A stretch of 64,000 bases of DNA, taken from positions 23,064,001 through 23,128,000 of the forward strand of contig JBITNC010000002.1 of the NCBI GenBank assembly GCA_050084985.1. The letters run 5' to 3'. Numbering within the stretch: the stretch's first letter is position 1; every line of letters begins with the position of its first letter. The stretch comes from Nageia nagi (lineage: Eukaryota > Pinophyta). Below are positions 1 through 12,350 of this stretch, piece by piece. The notes beneath the pieces are model-generated. The model was given only the letters and a program-made list of their open reading frames with translations, made no database searches and was not told the DNA's origin. The translations under genes and the position numbers were made by a program.

Positions 1-2351
1 AGTCTTTAGGGGTAGCATCTTATGTCTTGATTTTGTTTTGATAACTTTAGTAGGATGACATTTGGTTATGTTTTAGAGCACAAAGATAAAAATTTTGATA
101 AGTTCAAAGATTTCAAAGCCTTGGTAGAAAATTAGTCTAGATTCAAAATTAAGATGTTAAAATATAAAAATGGAGGTGAGTTTAGTAGCAATGAATTCAA
201 TAATTTTTGTACCAAATATAGAATCAAGAGGTAGTTTACTATCCCTTACACTCTTCAAAAAAATGGTGTAATTGAAATGAAAAATAGAACTATACAGGAA
301 ATGGCTAGATGTATGTTGGAAGATCTTCTTAGCTTCTTATGGGATGAAGTTGTAAATACTGCAATCTACATATTAAATAGGTGTCCTACGAAAGTAGTTG
401 AAGGTAAAACTTTGTATGAGTCATGGACAAAAAGAAACCTAACATCTCTCACTTTAGGGTATTTGGTTGTGATGTGTATGCCTTTTTTATTCTTGAAAAA
501 AGGAAGAACTTAGATAAAAGATCCAAAAAGTGTATCTTTATGGGCTATGATAATCAACATAAAGGATATAGAATATAACAACCTTCCTCCCATGCAATCT
601 TTGTGTTAACGGATGTGAAGTTCGATGAACTTCCTAAAAATTCTACTTCTTGTGAGAACTTTGATGATGATGATAATTATTTTGTTGCTCCTAACTAGTT
701 GGATGTTAGTGTGGATTTATCATCTAAGGAATAAAACTCTTCAACATAAAGGATAACAAGAAGTATTACCATTAATAAATTCTAATTTGTCAAAATTGAT
801 AGCAAGAATGAGCCCTCATCTTACAAAGAAACTTCAAAGCATGAGTGTTGGATGAATGCAATGAATGTGGAGTATAAGACTTTAATGAAGAATCAAATTT
901 GGGATTTGGTTCCTTATCCCAATGAACAAAATATGATTGGTAATAAATAGATTTATAAGATCAAATACAATTTAGTTGAAGAGATTGAGAAATATAAAGC
1001 AAGGTTAATAGCTAAGGATTTTGCTAAAAAATATGGAGTTGATTATGAGGAAACCTTTGATCTAGTGGAAAATATGCCTATTGTTAGGGTGATTTTTGCT
1101 CTTTCAATAGCTAAAAGATGGAAAGTTTTTCAACTTGATGTTAAGAGTGCTATTCTCAATGGTGAATTAGATGTGGAAATCTACATGATCCAACCAGAAG
1201 GATTTGTTGTGAAAGGAAAAGAATCACTTGTTTGAAAGTTAAAGAAGTATTTATATGGACTTAAGCATGCACCTAAGGCCTGGTACAAAAAGATTTTAGG
1301 ATACTTTGAGGATATTGGATTTACTAAATGCTTCTCTAACACAGATCTTTATGTGCTCAACCAAGGATAAGATTTGATTTTGATTCTTCTCTATGTGGAT
1401 GATCTGTTGATTACAGGAAATAATATGATCCTCATATAAGACTTCATATCCAAATTTAAGGTAAATTTTGAAATGAATGACCTTCATCCATTGCACTACT
1501 AACTTAGTATGCAAGTGTACTAATACAAGAATTGTACTTATCTTATTCAATCCAAGTATATCTCAGATATCTTGCAAAATTTTGGTGTGGAGGAATGCAA
1601 ACTTGCTACAATCTTAATCTTTTTTGGAATCTTTATGTCTCTTAGTTCCAAATTTCAGTTAGCAAATGCTACAACTTACATGCAACTAATTGGTAGTCTT
1701 CTGTATTTGACTATCTTTAGGCCAAATATTACCTTTATTATCAATTTGATGGCTTACTTTATGCAAAAGCTATATGTTGAGTACTTTAATGTTGTTAAGC
1801 AAAATCTGAAGTATGTTGTTGGTACTAAGGATCTTACTCTCAATTACAATAAGTTACCCTCATTTGTTCTCTTAGGATTCTTAAATTTTGACTATGAAAG
1901 AGATAAAAATGAAAGAAAATTAACCTTTGGTTATGTGTTTAGCATTGGTTTAAGTTCTATCTTTTAGGTTTTCAAGAAGCAGCCTACTACTGCTCTCTCC
2001 ACCATTAAGGTTGAATATCATTTAATATCAGTTGCAGATTAAAAAGCCATTTAGTTGAGGCATCTTTTGAAAGAAATAAGGTATGATCAAGTTCATTCAT
2101 CTCAAATTTTTTCATATAATTAGTCAACTATTGCTTTGGCAAAGAATCCTATTTTCCATTACAAAACAAAGCAAGTAGGAATCCAAGCCCAGTTCATCAA
2201 AGAGAAGGTTTTGGATGGTTTTTTACACTTGCAATATTGTCCATTAATTCTAAACTCTGCTGATTTGTTCACCAAGCCCCTTCTTGAAATTCAGTTATGT
2301 AAGTTTAGGGAGTCTATTAGGTTGGTGAAGTTACCTATAAAAAGGGAGTAA
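1..2351 (+). pseudogene. copia pol pseudogene (INT-RT-RNase H)
   Basis: Degenerate polyprotein in broken frames. The integrase core is readable at 1-520, with YVLI-like and DDF-like stretches, a K-NGGEF stretch where the DNGGEY motif is expected, and NRTIQEMARCML at 280-315. The integrase C-terminal GYDNQH motif lies near 545. RT starts near 840 with the H-ECWM-AM motif; QLDVKSA is at 1130-1150 and the catalytic YVDDLL at about 1393-1410. RNase H spans roughly 1640-2300 and includes the conserved DLFTKPL-type C terminus near 2260. At least a dozen in-frame stops are visible, many explicable as CAA/CAG to TAA/TAG or TGG to TAG. No start is assigned because the 5' part lies outside the window. 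Confidence 0.93.
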
Positions 2352-3373
2352 ATGTTGAATTCTTATTGAATCCATTACAATTTCTTCTTTCTTAATAAAG
2401 TTATTGAGCTTTTATTTGGTTTATATACTTTATTTATACATTTTTCTATTTGGTGACTATAAGTATGGGCTTGGCATCTTAGTGATGACTTATAGTGTAC
2501 CACAAATCCAAGCACATTATATCAAGGAGAAAGTTTTTTATGAAATAATTGCAACTCTACTCATCTAACTTTTGACTCTCTTGATTTATTCACTAGCCAT
2601 TTTAGAAACTTTGTTATGTGCACTTCAAAAGTTTCTTATAGTAGTGAGTTGTCCTTAAGGGGTAGTGAAGTCTGAATTCCTATGTTGAATTCATGCCTAC
2701 TATGATAACTTCATCTCTAGGAGGCTATTTTTGCTATATAATGTTGATCTAAATGTACACCTTCATGGTTAGTTTGATATGTGTGAGGAACTCATAGTAC
2801 ATTTTATTTTTGTTATCACTATATGAGGAATCAATATGTGTTTGTTGGAACTATTTGATTATCCATATATGAGTAAATCATATGCACATATACTTTTATT
2901 ATTGATTAACACATGTTTTTAATATACAGTGGATGAATATGAGTATTGGCTTGACAATTTTGTGATGACTTATAGTGCATCATTGATTAGTTTATGGATG
3001 ATATTACTTAGTTCATTTATGTTATGAATGTTATATGAAGCATCTAACTGATCTTGTTTATGAGCTACTTATAACTTGCATGTTTCATTTTGAGAATGCA
3101 AGTTACTTACTTCAGGTGAGCAAGCTCATGAAGGCTCACATATCAACTTAGTGCTAATCGACTACACTTATAGTGAAACCAATTATGATTAATGATTATA
3201 TTGTAAACCATTTTATCAAATGGTATTGTAACGAGTCTCAAACTAAGATCTTGTTTATTTTTCAATGATGTAAAAGTTCTCATCTTCAATTGTATCTCTT
3301 TGGAGGAGAACTCTCTCTTACTCTATCTTTCTTCTTCTCTCTACACTCTATCCTAATATTACATTAAGGGGAG
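2352..3373 (+). other. 3' noncoding region of copia A with polypurine tract
   Basis: Noncoding block between the pol stop and the LTR. It matches the equivalent block in E, F, G and C. It holds degenerate copies of the hairpin-array motif (tgtgaggaactcat, about 2760-2900), a block around gatgacttatagtgca (2960-2990), and the perfect stem ACCATTT/AAATGGT at 3207-3224. The polypurine tract AAGGGGAG (3366-3373) abuts the LTR. Confidence 0.75.
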
Positions 3374-3621
3374 TGTTAGAATTTGTAATGTAATATTGAG
3401 TAATATTTATCCTTAATAAAAATTCACTTAATACTTAAAGTATCACTAGGTACTTTAAAATATTAAGGAAATAAAAATAGAAGGTAAAAATAGTTATGAG
3501 ATTAAAAATAGGTAAAATATTAAAAGTAGGTAAAAGATTAAAAATAGAAAATGGATTAATTATAGAGTGGATTTCTTCTTATAAAAAGAGAACAACCCTC
3601 CACTTCTAAGTCACACAATTG
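3374..3621 (+). repeat. 3' LTR of copia A, truncated
   Basis: The LTR begins TGTTAGAATTTG directly after the polypurine tract and aligns with the F LTR (24234) through the TATAAA-like box near 3590. Similarity stops around 3621, about halfway along a normal 455-bp LTR. The next bases read as leader/intron sequence of the same family, so a deletion appears to have fused this LTR to the leader of element E. Confidence 0.8.
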
Positions 3622-4003
3622 AGGTACATCCTTTTTTAATAAGTGATTAATAATTAAATCATTTATGAAATATGTTTTCAAGGATAAAAAAATACTCAAG
3701 TTATTTTTTGACCCTTTTAAGAGGGAATTTTTTTGCTCTGGTAAAAAAATGTGGCAATAAAAGGGAATGATTTCTTATGTTTTTTTGTAACAAGAGGGTG
3801 AATTTTTTGCTAAGTCTAAAATTTTTAAGTAAAAAGGGGGGGGACTCCTTTTTTTTACTTAAAATAATAATGAACCAAGGTATTATTTTTATAAAGAGGT
3901 CCTCTTAGGGTTAGTAACAAAACCTATTGGATACTCTTAGGTTTCAATTTTGGATTATGTGTCATTTTTCTTAAAAAGCATGTTTACTTTATGTCAAGCA
4001 CTA
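3622..4003 (+). other. Leader/intron of element E, first piece
   Basis: AT-rich noncoding sequence with no coding signal. It matches the leader of elements F (about 26100-26340) and C (about 53760-54120), including the recognisable stretch aacaaaacc-attgga-actctta at about 3915-3942. It is cut at 4003 by the gypsy insertion and resumes at 8995. Confidence 0.7.
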
Positions 4004-5127
4004 TGACATCCCCTTTTGCAAAATATAATTAATAAGGGAATCCATGGATTCCCCTTTGTAAATATTTATTTATTTAATTATGCATTAGTTTTTAGTGCTA
4101 GGGATAAAAACTATAAAGGTCTGTTGAATCCCATTGTGAGCCCCAAGTGGGATGTCTTCCTCTCAAGCATAGGCTAGCATGATTTAGTGTTATTGTATAT
4201 ACTTGGAGATCTTGAGAATTGATTATGGGAATCCCAAGGCTTGTATAGCACACAGATGACACTTAAGCATGGATAAATACCTATTTGTCTGAACATTGGA
4301 TTTGGGAGTACTTGTATAAATGAGTCGGACTTAAGGAGACTCCTAGAACTTCATGTTGGCCCTAAATGACTCCTAAATACCCATATTGGGATTGGATTGA
4401 TCCCTAGGGACCTTCGTTGAGATTTATGGGGCTTTTAGGAAGCCAACGTTGGAATAGAAGGTTGGGTGATGACTTTGAGGTGAGATCTAGATCCAGTATG
4501 AGCTATATTAAGCATGGAAGCATTATTATTGGATACACTTGATTATTATTATTTCTCCTACCATTAAGTGGACACAAGACTTGATGCAATGTCAAACAAT
4601 CTCCCTTGGTGCAACATCTAGGACGGTTAGTAGGATAAGGGATCTTGCTAATCTACAACTAAGGTGTAGCATCTTAATCCATGCAGTGGTATTTCGAGGT
4701 CACACTTATACCTTCAATGATTTCCAAGCATGGGAGCTATGTAGAAAAGCATCCAAGCTTGAGGGAGTGAGGTTATCCCATCTATATTATTTGTGGTACC
4801 AACAATGATCATATTTGTATGTTCATTATGCCTTAGTTGGCTCCTTGGAGGCCAATGTTGAGCCCTTTGGGCTTGGTATTATATATTTATCATTCTTCAT
4901 CATTAATATAGTCATGGGAATCTTGGATCTCGATATTTGTATTGTATTTGATGTGTATGCTTCCATATTTTCAATGTTGAGGTATTTTGATGCATTTATA
5001 CTTGCATGTGTAAGCTATTGGCATTAGGGGTCTGTTTATGCTTGAATTTGAGGATCTAGGCCAAATGTTGGTACATATTTGATTATTTTTTATTATTTGT
5101 ACTTGGGATTGTGGTTGGGATCTTACA
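4004..5127 (+). repeat. 5' LTR of gypsy chromovirus
   Basis: Direct repeat partner of 7843-8992, starting TGACATCCCC and ending GGGATCTTACA. The two copies differ at many positions and by small indels, indicating an old insertion. Short reading frames at 4539-4808 and 4815-5027 lie wholly inside it and are not genes. Confidence 0.9.
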
Positions 5128-7826
5128 ATGGTGTTATAACTAGAGATCTTGCTGCTTGAGAAAATCAAAGCTAGATCTACAACTAGAGTAAAAAAGTTAA
5201 AATTTGGGAGGGTAGTTTTTCACCAACTTCTCCAAAAATTTGAAGACAATAAGATCCCTTTGCAAGCAAGGGAGAGGCTCTTATGGTTTTTGGGTGAACA
5301 ACATGAGGATAAGATGATTAACAAGAGAGGGCATATGTGGGAGCCCATATATGTTCCTCTACACAAGACTTTGCTAAAAATTGAAAGTTTTCTCTAGATA
5401 TATCAGGGAACCACCAAAGAGTTCCAAAGATACATCACCTTCCAACTTTATCAAGATCTTCTAAGTTTTAGAGTGGTGGCATGGAGAAAATCTAATGTGG
5501 AAGGAGGAGAGTCAGCCATGACCCCAACGTCTAGATCTTGACCACTAGAGGGTACTAGAGACTCGGCTACTTCATTGGATCTAAAGAAAAGGGATGAGGG
5601 AAAGTTGTCATTCAGATATGGATCTGCATTTAACAAATTAGAGGCCACTACTTTGATTATGTTGGCCAAGAAGATGAGTTCCATCATCTGAAAAGAGGAG
5701 ATAAAGTGGGGTTGCATCTTTACTCTAGCAAAGGAAGGCCATATGTTGCATTATAGGGAAATAAAATCCCAACTAACAAAGGTCCAATGCATCCTAGATA
5801 AATACTCAAATGTTTTTGGGATATACTGAAAGGGTTAGCACCCTCTAAAGGCTTTGAGCATACCATTGAGATGGAGCCAAGAGCTAAACCAGTTATGATC
5901 ACTCCCTACCATCATCTAAAGGTCTACAAGGATGAGATTGAGAAGATAATCAAATAATTGAGAAGATAAGCCCTTTTAGTATATCCCAAAAACATTTGAG
6001 TATTTATCCACTAATTTGCATTTAGATTCCTTTTATTATTGAGTGTGAGGCATATAAGCTTGGTGTTAGGGTTGTACTTATGCAAAAAGGATAATAAATA
6101 GCATTTGAGAGTAAGAAACTAACAAATGTAGAACAAAATGTTAGTGTGTATGATAAAGAAATGTTGGCCATCATGCATGTGTTAGAGAGATTCAATAAAT
6201 ATCTATTTTATGGTCCATTCATCATTATGATTGACCAAAACATCCTAAAATACTTTCTTAGCCAATCAGATCAGAGTGAGAAACACCAAAGGTGGGTAAG
6301 TAAATTCTAGTCCTTTTATTTTGAGATTTAGAACATCGAGGAAAAGAAGAATACAACTGCTAATACATTATCTAAGAACCCATATTTTTACTCCCTTTTC
6401 TCTATTACTATTGATTGAAAAATGATTATCATGGATGAATATATTAAAGATGAATTTTCTCAAGGCATATTGGATGGAACTATAAAAAATAAGAGATACA
6501 TAGTTAGGGAAGGATTGATTTTAAAAAGAAATAGTATTTTCTAGATCCCTAACTCAAATATGAAGGAATAGGTGCTCCATGCTTTGCATAATATTCCCCT
6601 TGCAAGTCATATAGGTCTTAAAAAAACATATAAAGTATTAAGGGATATGTTCACATGGAAAGGGTAGAAATAGGATGTTTTAAAGCATGTACAAGAGTTT
6701 GTATGGTGTTAAGAAAATAATAAAGAGAATGTAAAGCCAATAGGGTTGCTTCAGCCATTTCCTATTCCACAACAAAAGTGAGAATATATCTCCATGTATT
6801 TCATTATAGGTCTTCCAATGGTGTAAGGTAAAGATTGTATCTTTACTGGTAGTAGATAGGCTCACTAAATTTTCCCATTTATTTGCCATTACTATCACAT
6901 ATACAATAGTACAATTGGTTTATCTATTCTTCAAGGAAGTCTTCAAATTGCATGGGTTGCCAAGAAAAATTATGAGCGATAGGGATAACAAGTTTATGAA
7001 CATGTTTTGGCAAGATCTATTTTGATTAAGTGGTATTAATCTAACCCCAAGCACTAGTTATCACCCCCAAATGGATGGATAAATAGAAATTGTAAACAGA
7101 TGGATGGAAGGATACTTGAGGCACTATGTAACTAAACAACAACAAATGTGGATCAAATGGCTCCATGTTGGGGATTATTGTTACAATTCTATACACCACT
7201 TATCTATATAAATATCTCCTTTCAAATCTTTGTATAGTTATGATGCTCCTAACTTCACATATTTGGTTTTTGACGAAGGGAGTCTTAAAGGCTAAAGATT
7301 TATCAAGACATCATGAGTGCTCTACAGAAAATATATGTAAATAGTCCAAAATCTCCAAAAGAAGTACTTTGAACAAAAGAGGACTAATAAGGCTTTTGAA
7401 GTAGGAGAAATGGTATATTTGAGCTTGCAACCATTCTGATAATCTACACTCAAGAAAAGAAGAGTAGAAAAACTACAATCTAGATTCTTTGGGCCATATA
7501 AAAGTTTATGCAAGATTGGAGAGACTGCTTATGAGCTAGAGCTTCCCATGGAAAGAAAGATCCATAACACCTTCCATGTGTCACTCTTGAAGAAGGTCAT
7601 GGGGCAACAAGGAATCTCATCTACCACACTCCCACCTTTTGATGAAGAGGGATGACTAGTTTTGATTCCATAAAAAGTGTTGGAGACTTAGGTAAAGAAG
7701 TTGAGATCAAGAAAGATTCAAGAATACTTGATCAAATGGAAGGAATTGCTTGATGAAGACTCAACATGGGAAGAAGCAAAGATACTAGTGCATCCATCAT
7801 TAAATTGCTTAAGGGAAAGCAATCTT
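5128..7826 (+). pseudogene. gypsy pol pseudogene (RT remnant, RNase H, integrase, chromodomain)
   Basis: After about 600 bp of uncertain gag-like sequence, the region just upstream of RT is readable at about 5740-5950 (VQCILDKYSNVFG, FEHTIEMEPRAKPV). The RT palm with its YxDD motif is absent. RNase H follows at about 6050-6400 (VVLMQKG, IAFESKKL, YDKEMLAIM), then the integrase from about 6420, heavily broken. A chromodomain is seen at about 7700-7790 (QEYLIKWKELLDEDSTWEEA), which places the element among the chromoviruses. Multiple stops and frameshifts are present. The RT loss coincides with a local inverted duplication of about 41 bp. Confidence 0.88.
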
Positions 7827-7842
7827 GAGAGGGGAGGCTTTG
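7827..7842 (+). other. Polypurine tract of gypsy element
   Basis: The purine run GAGAGGGGAGG lies a few bases before the TGACATCC start of the 3' LTR. This is the expected position and composition for the plus-strand primer. Confidence 0.7.
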
Positions 7843-8992
7843 TGACATCCCCTTTTGTAAAATATAATTAATTAGTTAATCCCATGAATTTGTTTGTAAA
7901 TATTTATTTATTTAATTATACATTAGTTGTTAGTACTTGGGATAAAAATTATAAAGAACTGTTGGACCCCATTGTGAGCCCCAAGTGGGACATCTTCCTC
8001 CCAAGTGTAGGCTAGCATGATTTAATGTTATTTTATATACTTGGAGATATCAATAATTTATTATGGGAATATCATGGCATGTATAGGACTTAGATGATAC
8101 TTGAGCATGGATAAATATCTATTTTCCCCAACATTGGATTTGGGAGCACTTATACATATGTACCAGCCTTAGGGAGACTCTGAGAACCCCATGTTGGCCC
8201 ATAATGACTCCTAGACACCCACACATGCCCTTTAGACCCATGCTAAGCATGTGAAGGGTCCATATACCCACATTGGGCTTGGATTGACCCTAGGCACCTT
8301 AATTGGGCTTTATGGTGCTTCTAAGAAGTCAATGTTGGAATATGAAGGCTAGGTGATGACTTTGAGATGAGATCCAGATCTAGTGTGAGCTATATTAAGT
8401 ATTGTAGCATTATTATTGGATACACCTAATTATTATTATTTCTCCTATTATCTAGTGGACACAAGACTTGGCACAACGTTAAGCAATCTCCTTAGGTGCA
8501 ACATTTAGGAGGGTTAGTAGGTTGAGGGATCTTGCTAATCTATAACAAAGGTGTAGCATCTTAGTCCATCTGGTGTTATTTTGAGGTCACACTTCTACCT
8601 TTAATGATTTTTAGGTGTAGGATTTCTACAATAAAATATCTATGCTTGAAGAAGTGAGGTTGTCCCATCCATTATTTTGTGGTACTTGCAATGATCACAT
8701 TTGTATGTTCATTGTACCTTAGTTGGCTCCTTGGAGGCCAACATGGAGCCCTTTGCCCTTGGTATTATATCATTGGTAATTCTTCATCATTAATATAACT
8801 ATGAGCATCATGTATCTCAACATTTGTATTGTATTTGATGTGTATGCTTCCATATTTTCAATGTTGAGCTTGCATGTATAAGATGTTGGTATTGGGCATT
8901 TTTTTATTGAATTTGAGGCTTTAGGTTAGACACGGGTACATATTTGCTTATTTTTAATTATTTGTACTTGATATTGGGATTGGGATCTTACA
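7843..8992 (+). repeat. 3' LTR of gypsy chromovirus
   Basis: Begins TGACATCCCC and ends GGGATCTTACA, matching 4004-5127 with numerous substitutions. An extra stretch relative to the 5' copy lies near 8220-8260. Confidence 0.9.
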
Positions 8993-9296
8993 ATCACTTT
9001 AAATTTTATTTTGCAAAATCATAAACATTGAAAATGCACCCCCTAAAATGAATACATATACACTTTTATTCTAAATCATGACTTGTTTGGGGAGCCACGA
9101 GGGGATGACAAGGCATATGGGAGCCTTTAGTCTGATGATCCAAATGGTGTAAAGTTTGTACTTCTTAATTACCTTTAAGTCCTTTATTGATCTAGACATA
9201 ACTCCATATAGAAGGATAGACATGTGTTTAGTGATACCACATGTCTGCACATCCATTCAAAAATTATCCTGATAACCTAGGAAGATAACTTGAAAT
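8993..9296 (+). other. Leader/intron of element E, second piece
   Basis: Continues the leader interrupted at 4003. It matches C at about 54150-54440, including the conserved block on CATGACTTGTTTGG, CCACGAGG and CCACATGTC. It is noncoding, and is interrupted at 9296 by a solo LTR. Confidence 0.75.
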
Positions 9297-9826
9297 TGTT
9301 ATAATGTATAATGCATTATTATAATCTTTCCTAATGTAATTCACTTAATAGTGACTATTATAATGTAAATTCACTAATACTTAAAAGTATCACTAGATAC
9401 CTTTTAAGTATTTATGAATATGATAATGTAACTTGTTATACACTCCATATCATAAGCATGCACCTTAGGTAAAAGGGTGATGCATGTTGTGACATCATAC
9501 AATGGTTAATAGGATGATTCAAAGAAGGATTTTGGCCTATAAATAGAAAGTCCTTTCCATGAGATTACTCATTCAATTTTATAGAAAAGTTATGATCTTG
9601 TTAAGGTTGTAGAAGAAGCGAGAATGAGTTATTGTAAGAGAGTGTTATTTTAGAATAAGATCTTAGATGAGTGGATGTACTCTCAAGAATAGAGGAACCA
9701 CTTTATATTGATTTCAACTTTGTGAGATTGAATTTTGTTCACATGTTATATTGATGATGTTTTAGAGCATTTTTTAAAGTGATCTTGGTTAATTAAGAAT
9801 TTATTCTTTTAGGATTAATTCCTTCA
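9297..9826 (+). repeat. Solo copia LTR in leader of E
   Basis: A full-length LTR beginning TGTTATAATGTATAATGCAT and ending ATTCCTTCA, with a TATAAATAG box near 9540. It is most similar to the LTRs at 22947 and 46124. Leader sequence is continuous across it, and no primer-binding site or polypurine tract adjoins it, so it reads as a solo LTR rather than the 5' LTR of E. Flanking pentamers gaaat and taaac match only in the middle, so the duplication is weak. Confidence 0.72.
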
Positions 9827-10234
9827 TAAACCTAATCAAGATAATAATTTGGCCAATCTAAGATAATTTTTAGGACTTGGGCTCCATCTGGGAACTCAAG
9901 TGAAGTCCTAATTTTAAACAATAAAACAAGCCTTAACCTTACCCTTGTCAATTTTACTTGGTTATGATAAAATGTTGGATGTATGGGATTTATCACTTGA
10001 TTTGATTGTAAACCTTTTACATATGTGAAATTGGTTAAATAATTTAAGCATGCCTTATTGATTATCCTTGGTCAAAATTCAAAATGTATATTTTCAACAT
10101 GTATGTTTGATTAATTTGAACAAATATCAACTTGTATGTATGATTGATTTGAACAAACTCAACATGGTTTATTAATTTAGTTCACAAATTTAACATGTTT
10201 ACATTGGTCAACACTTTCATCTTTTTTTGTAGCA
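9827..10234 (+). other. Leader/intron of element E, third piece
   Basis: Resumes the leader and runs to the gag start. It includes the conserved GGACTTGGGCTCCA block near 9873. It ends at 10232-10233 with a pyrimidine-rich tract and TTGTAG, matching the acceptor-like site before gag in C (54760) and F (27002). Confidence 0.72.
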
Positions 10235-12350
10235 AATTGGAGACTCTTTTACACCTAAGCACATCTTAAATGATTCTAACTATGAAATTTGAAAACCTAA
10301 GATGAAAGCAAAGCTCTAAGCATAGAAAATATGACAAACGGTAAATGAAAACCAAGTTGCTCCAACAAATGAAAAGTCACTTAATGGCTACAATACAAAG
10401 AATGAGCTAGCAACCTGTATGATATTTTGTGCAGTTTCAGATGAAGTTCTCTTCAAGATCTCTTCTTCAAACTTTGTAAAAGAATCTTGGGATAGGATGA
10501 GGAATATCTACCTTGGCTCCAAATTCTCAATAAGGTTCACCATTCTTAAAAAAATATTGTAATCATGTCAAGAGGAAAATGAAAGTGTTGCAATATACTT
10601 GAACATGATCATTGATCTTAGGATCCAACTTGTGGGGTGTGGATGCAATTGGATCAACAATGAGCTTATGGTGTTCATAATCCTTCAAAATAACTCTGCT
10701 AAATTCAATCAATTTATGATAATTATTAAGATGAGGCTTGATGATATTGAAGAAGAGATGTACTCCTTGGAAAATCTTTCAAGGCTCCTATTGAAACACG
10801 AGTAAACTCTCAATAAAAAATTATCGATCTCCACTCCTAAAGAGCATCTTGTGGCACTTGAAACAACAAAGACTTGCTTCAAAGAGAAGTTCCATAATAA
10901 AAAGAAATCTTCCTATGCTCTAAAAAAAAGACTTCAAGAAAGTGAAAACAAACAACAAACTGGCCACAAAAAATCTAGTAATTCCAAATCCAAAGTTAAA
11001 TTTGATGGTAATTATAATTTTTGTGGCATCTATGATTACAAGGAATTAGATTCCTACAAGAAAAAGAAAGAACAAGGAGTAAAAGGATGTGAAGAATTAA
11101 ACAACTTCAAAGGTAAAAAAAGAATAATAAATATGCTTTTATGTGTGGTCTTTAATCCAAGTCTCATAGTTTCTTAAATGAGTATATTATTGACTCTAGG
11201 TGCACTATTCATATGTGTTTTGAAAAGGCTAAGTATGAAAGTTTTCATAAGTATAGAAAGAATGTAATTGTGATTGGTAATAATTCAATCCTTAAGTTCA
11301 AGGGGTTGGGAGTGTGTTGATACATGATAAGATTCTTCGAAATATGCTATATATTCCTAAACTCAGTATGAACCTTCTTTCCATAATTCAAGTTCTAAAG
11401 AAAGAATACTTATTCAAGTTCAACTCACACTCATGGTACATTAGGAAGGTACTTACCACTTTGGTGAAAGGATCAATGAAAGATGATGTTTGCATTATGG
11501 ATCAAGTGCCAACAAAGATGTGTTTTGCTACAAATGTATGCTTTACAGGAAATCTTGGGCACCATCATTTAGGATACCTTTACCACAAGAGCATTTAAGT
11601 TATTAAAAATCAAGAACTTATGGAAGGGTTATCATCAATATCATCCAAAATTAGTCTTTATGAGAAGTGCATTTTAGAAAAATTGAATAGGTAAAAATTT
11701 GATAAAGATAAAGCAACAAAGGCAACACAACCTCTTCAACTTGTGCATTCAAATTTGATGGGTTCATTTTAGACTAACTATATTAGAGGAGCTTATTATG
11801 TATTGATCTTCATTGATGACTTTAATAGGATGATATTAGGTTATCTACTTGAGAACAAGGATCAAAACTTTGACAGGTTCAAAGATTTCAAAGCCTTAGT
11901 TGAAAATTAAATTGATTTTAAGATCAATATGTTGAGATTTGATAATGAGGATGAATATAATATTAAAGAGTTCAATGAATATTATTCCAAATATGAGATC
12001 AAGAGGGAATTCATGATCCCTTAAATCCATTAGCAAAATGGTTTTGCTGAAAGGAATAATAGGACCATTAAAGAAATGAAAGCTAGGTGCATGTTGAGAA
12101 ATCTTCTTAGTTTCTTATGGAGTGAAGTTGTGAACACTATAATCTACACCTTGAATAGGTGTCTTATGAAAATAGTTGAAGGAAAGACCTTGTATGAGGT
12201 ATGGATGGGAAAGAAAATTAACATCTTTCACCTTAGGGTTTTTAGTTGTGCTACTTATATGTTCATCATTTATAAGAAAAGAAAGAATTTGAATAAGAGA
12301 TCTAAAAAGTTCATCTTTATGGGCTATGATAGTCAAAATAGAGGCTATAG
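10235..12350 (+). pseudogene. copia gag-PR-INT pseudogene of element E
   Basis: Gag begins right after the acceptor-like TAG, but the ATG seen in C is lost here. Recognisable gag stretches are LGSK-S-RFTIL (about 10515) and DLRIQLVGCGC (about 10615). The zinc knuckle at about 11018-11060 has lost its His and last Cys (CNFCGIYDYKELDSY). The protease motif is altered (IIDSRCTIHMC, about 11185). The integrase HHCC region is near 11555 and the catalytic core begins at about 11745. A TAG at about 11771 stands at the same site as in element C. The integrase is cut at 12350 by element D and continues at 20960. Confidence 0.9.

Larger units (their letters stand above)
1..3621 (+). mobile_element. Copia element A, 3' portion, decayed
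   Basis: This is a Ty1/copia LTR retrotransposon entering from the left window edge. It runs from mid-integrase through reverse transcriptase and RNase H, then about 1 kb of 3' noncoding DNA, a polypurine tract and a truncated LTR. The domain order INT-RT-RH is diagnostic of copia rather than gypsy. It carries many stops and frameshifts and is clearly dead. Its LTR belongs to the same subfamily as that of element F (24234), with repeated AAAATAGG motifs upstream of the TATA box. Confidence 0.93.
4004..8992 (+). mobile_element. Ty3/gypsy chromovirus, internally deleted
   Basis: Gypsy-type element with long LTRs (1124 and 1150 bp) beginning TGACATCCCC and ending CTTACA. A polypurine tract precedes the 3' LTR. 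The internal region is only about 2.7 kb and keeps RNase H, integrase and a chromodomain in that order. Flanks are cacta on the left (3999-4003) and cactt on the right (8995-8999, after two bases 'at'), a plausible 5-bp target duplication with one mismatch. It sits inside the leader of copia E. Confidence 0.9.

Noticed and set aside
4539-5027. Genes inside the gypsy LTR
   Set aside because: Both frames lie within a direct repeat that recurs at 7843-8992 with frame-breaking changes.
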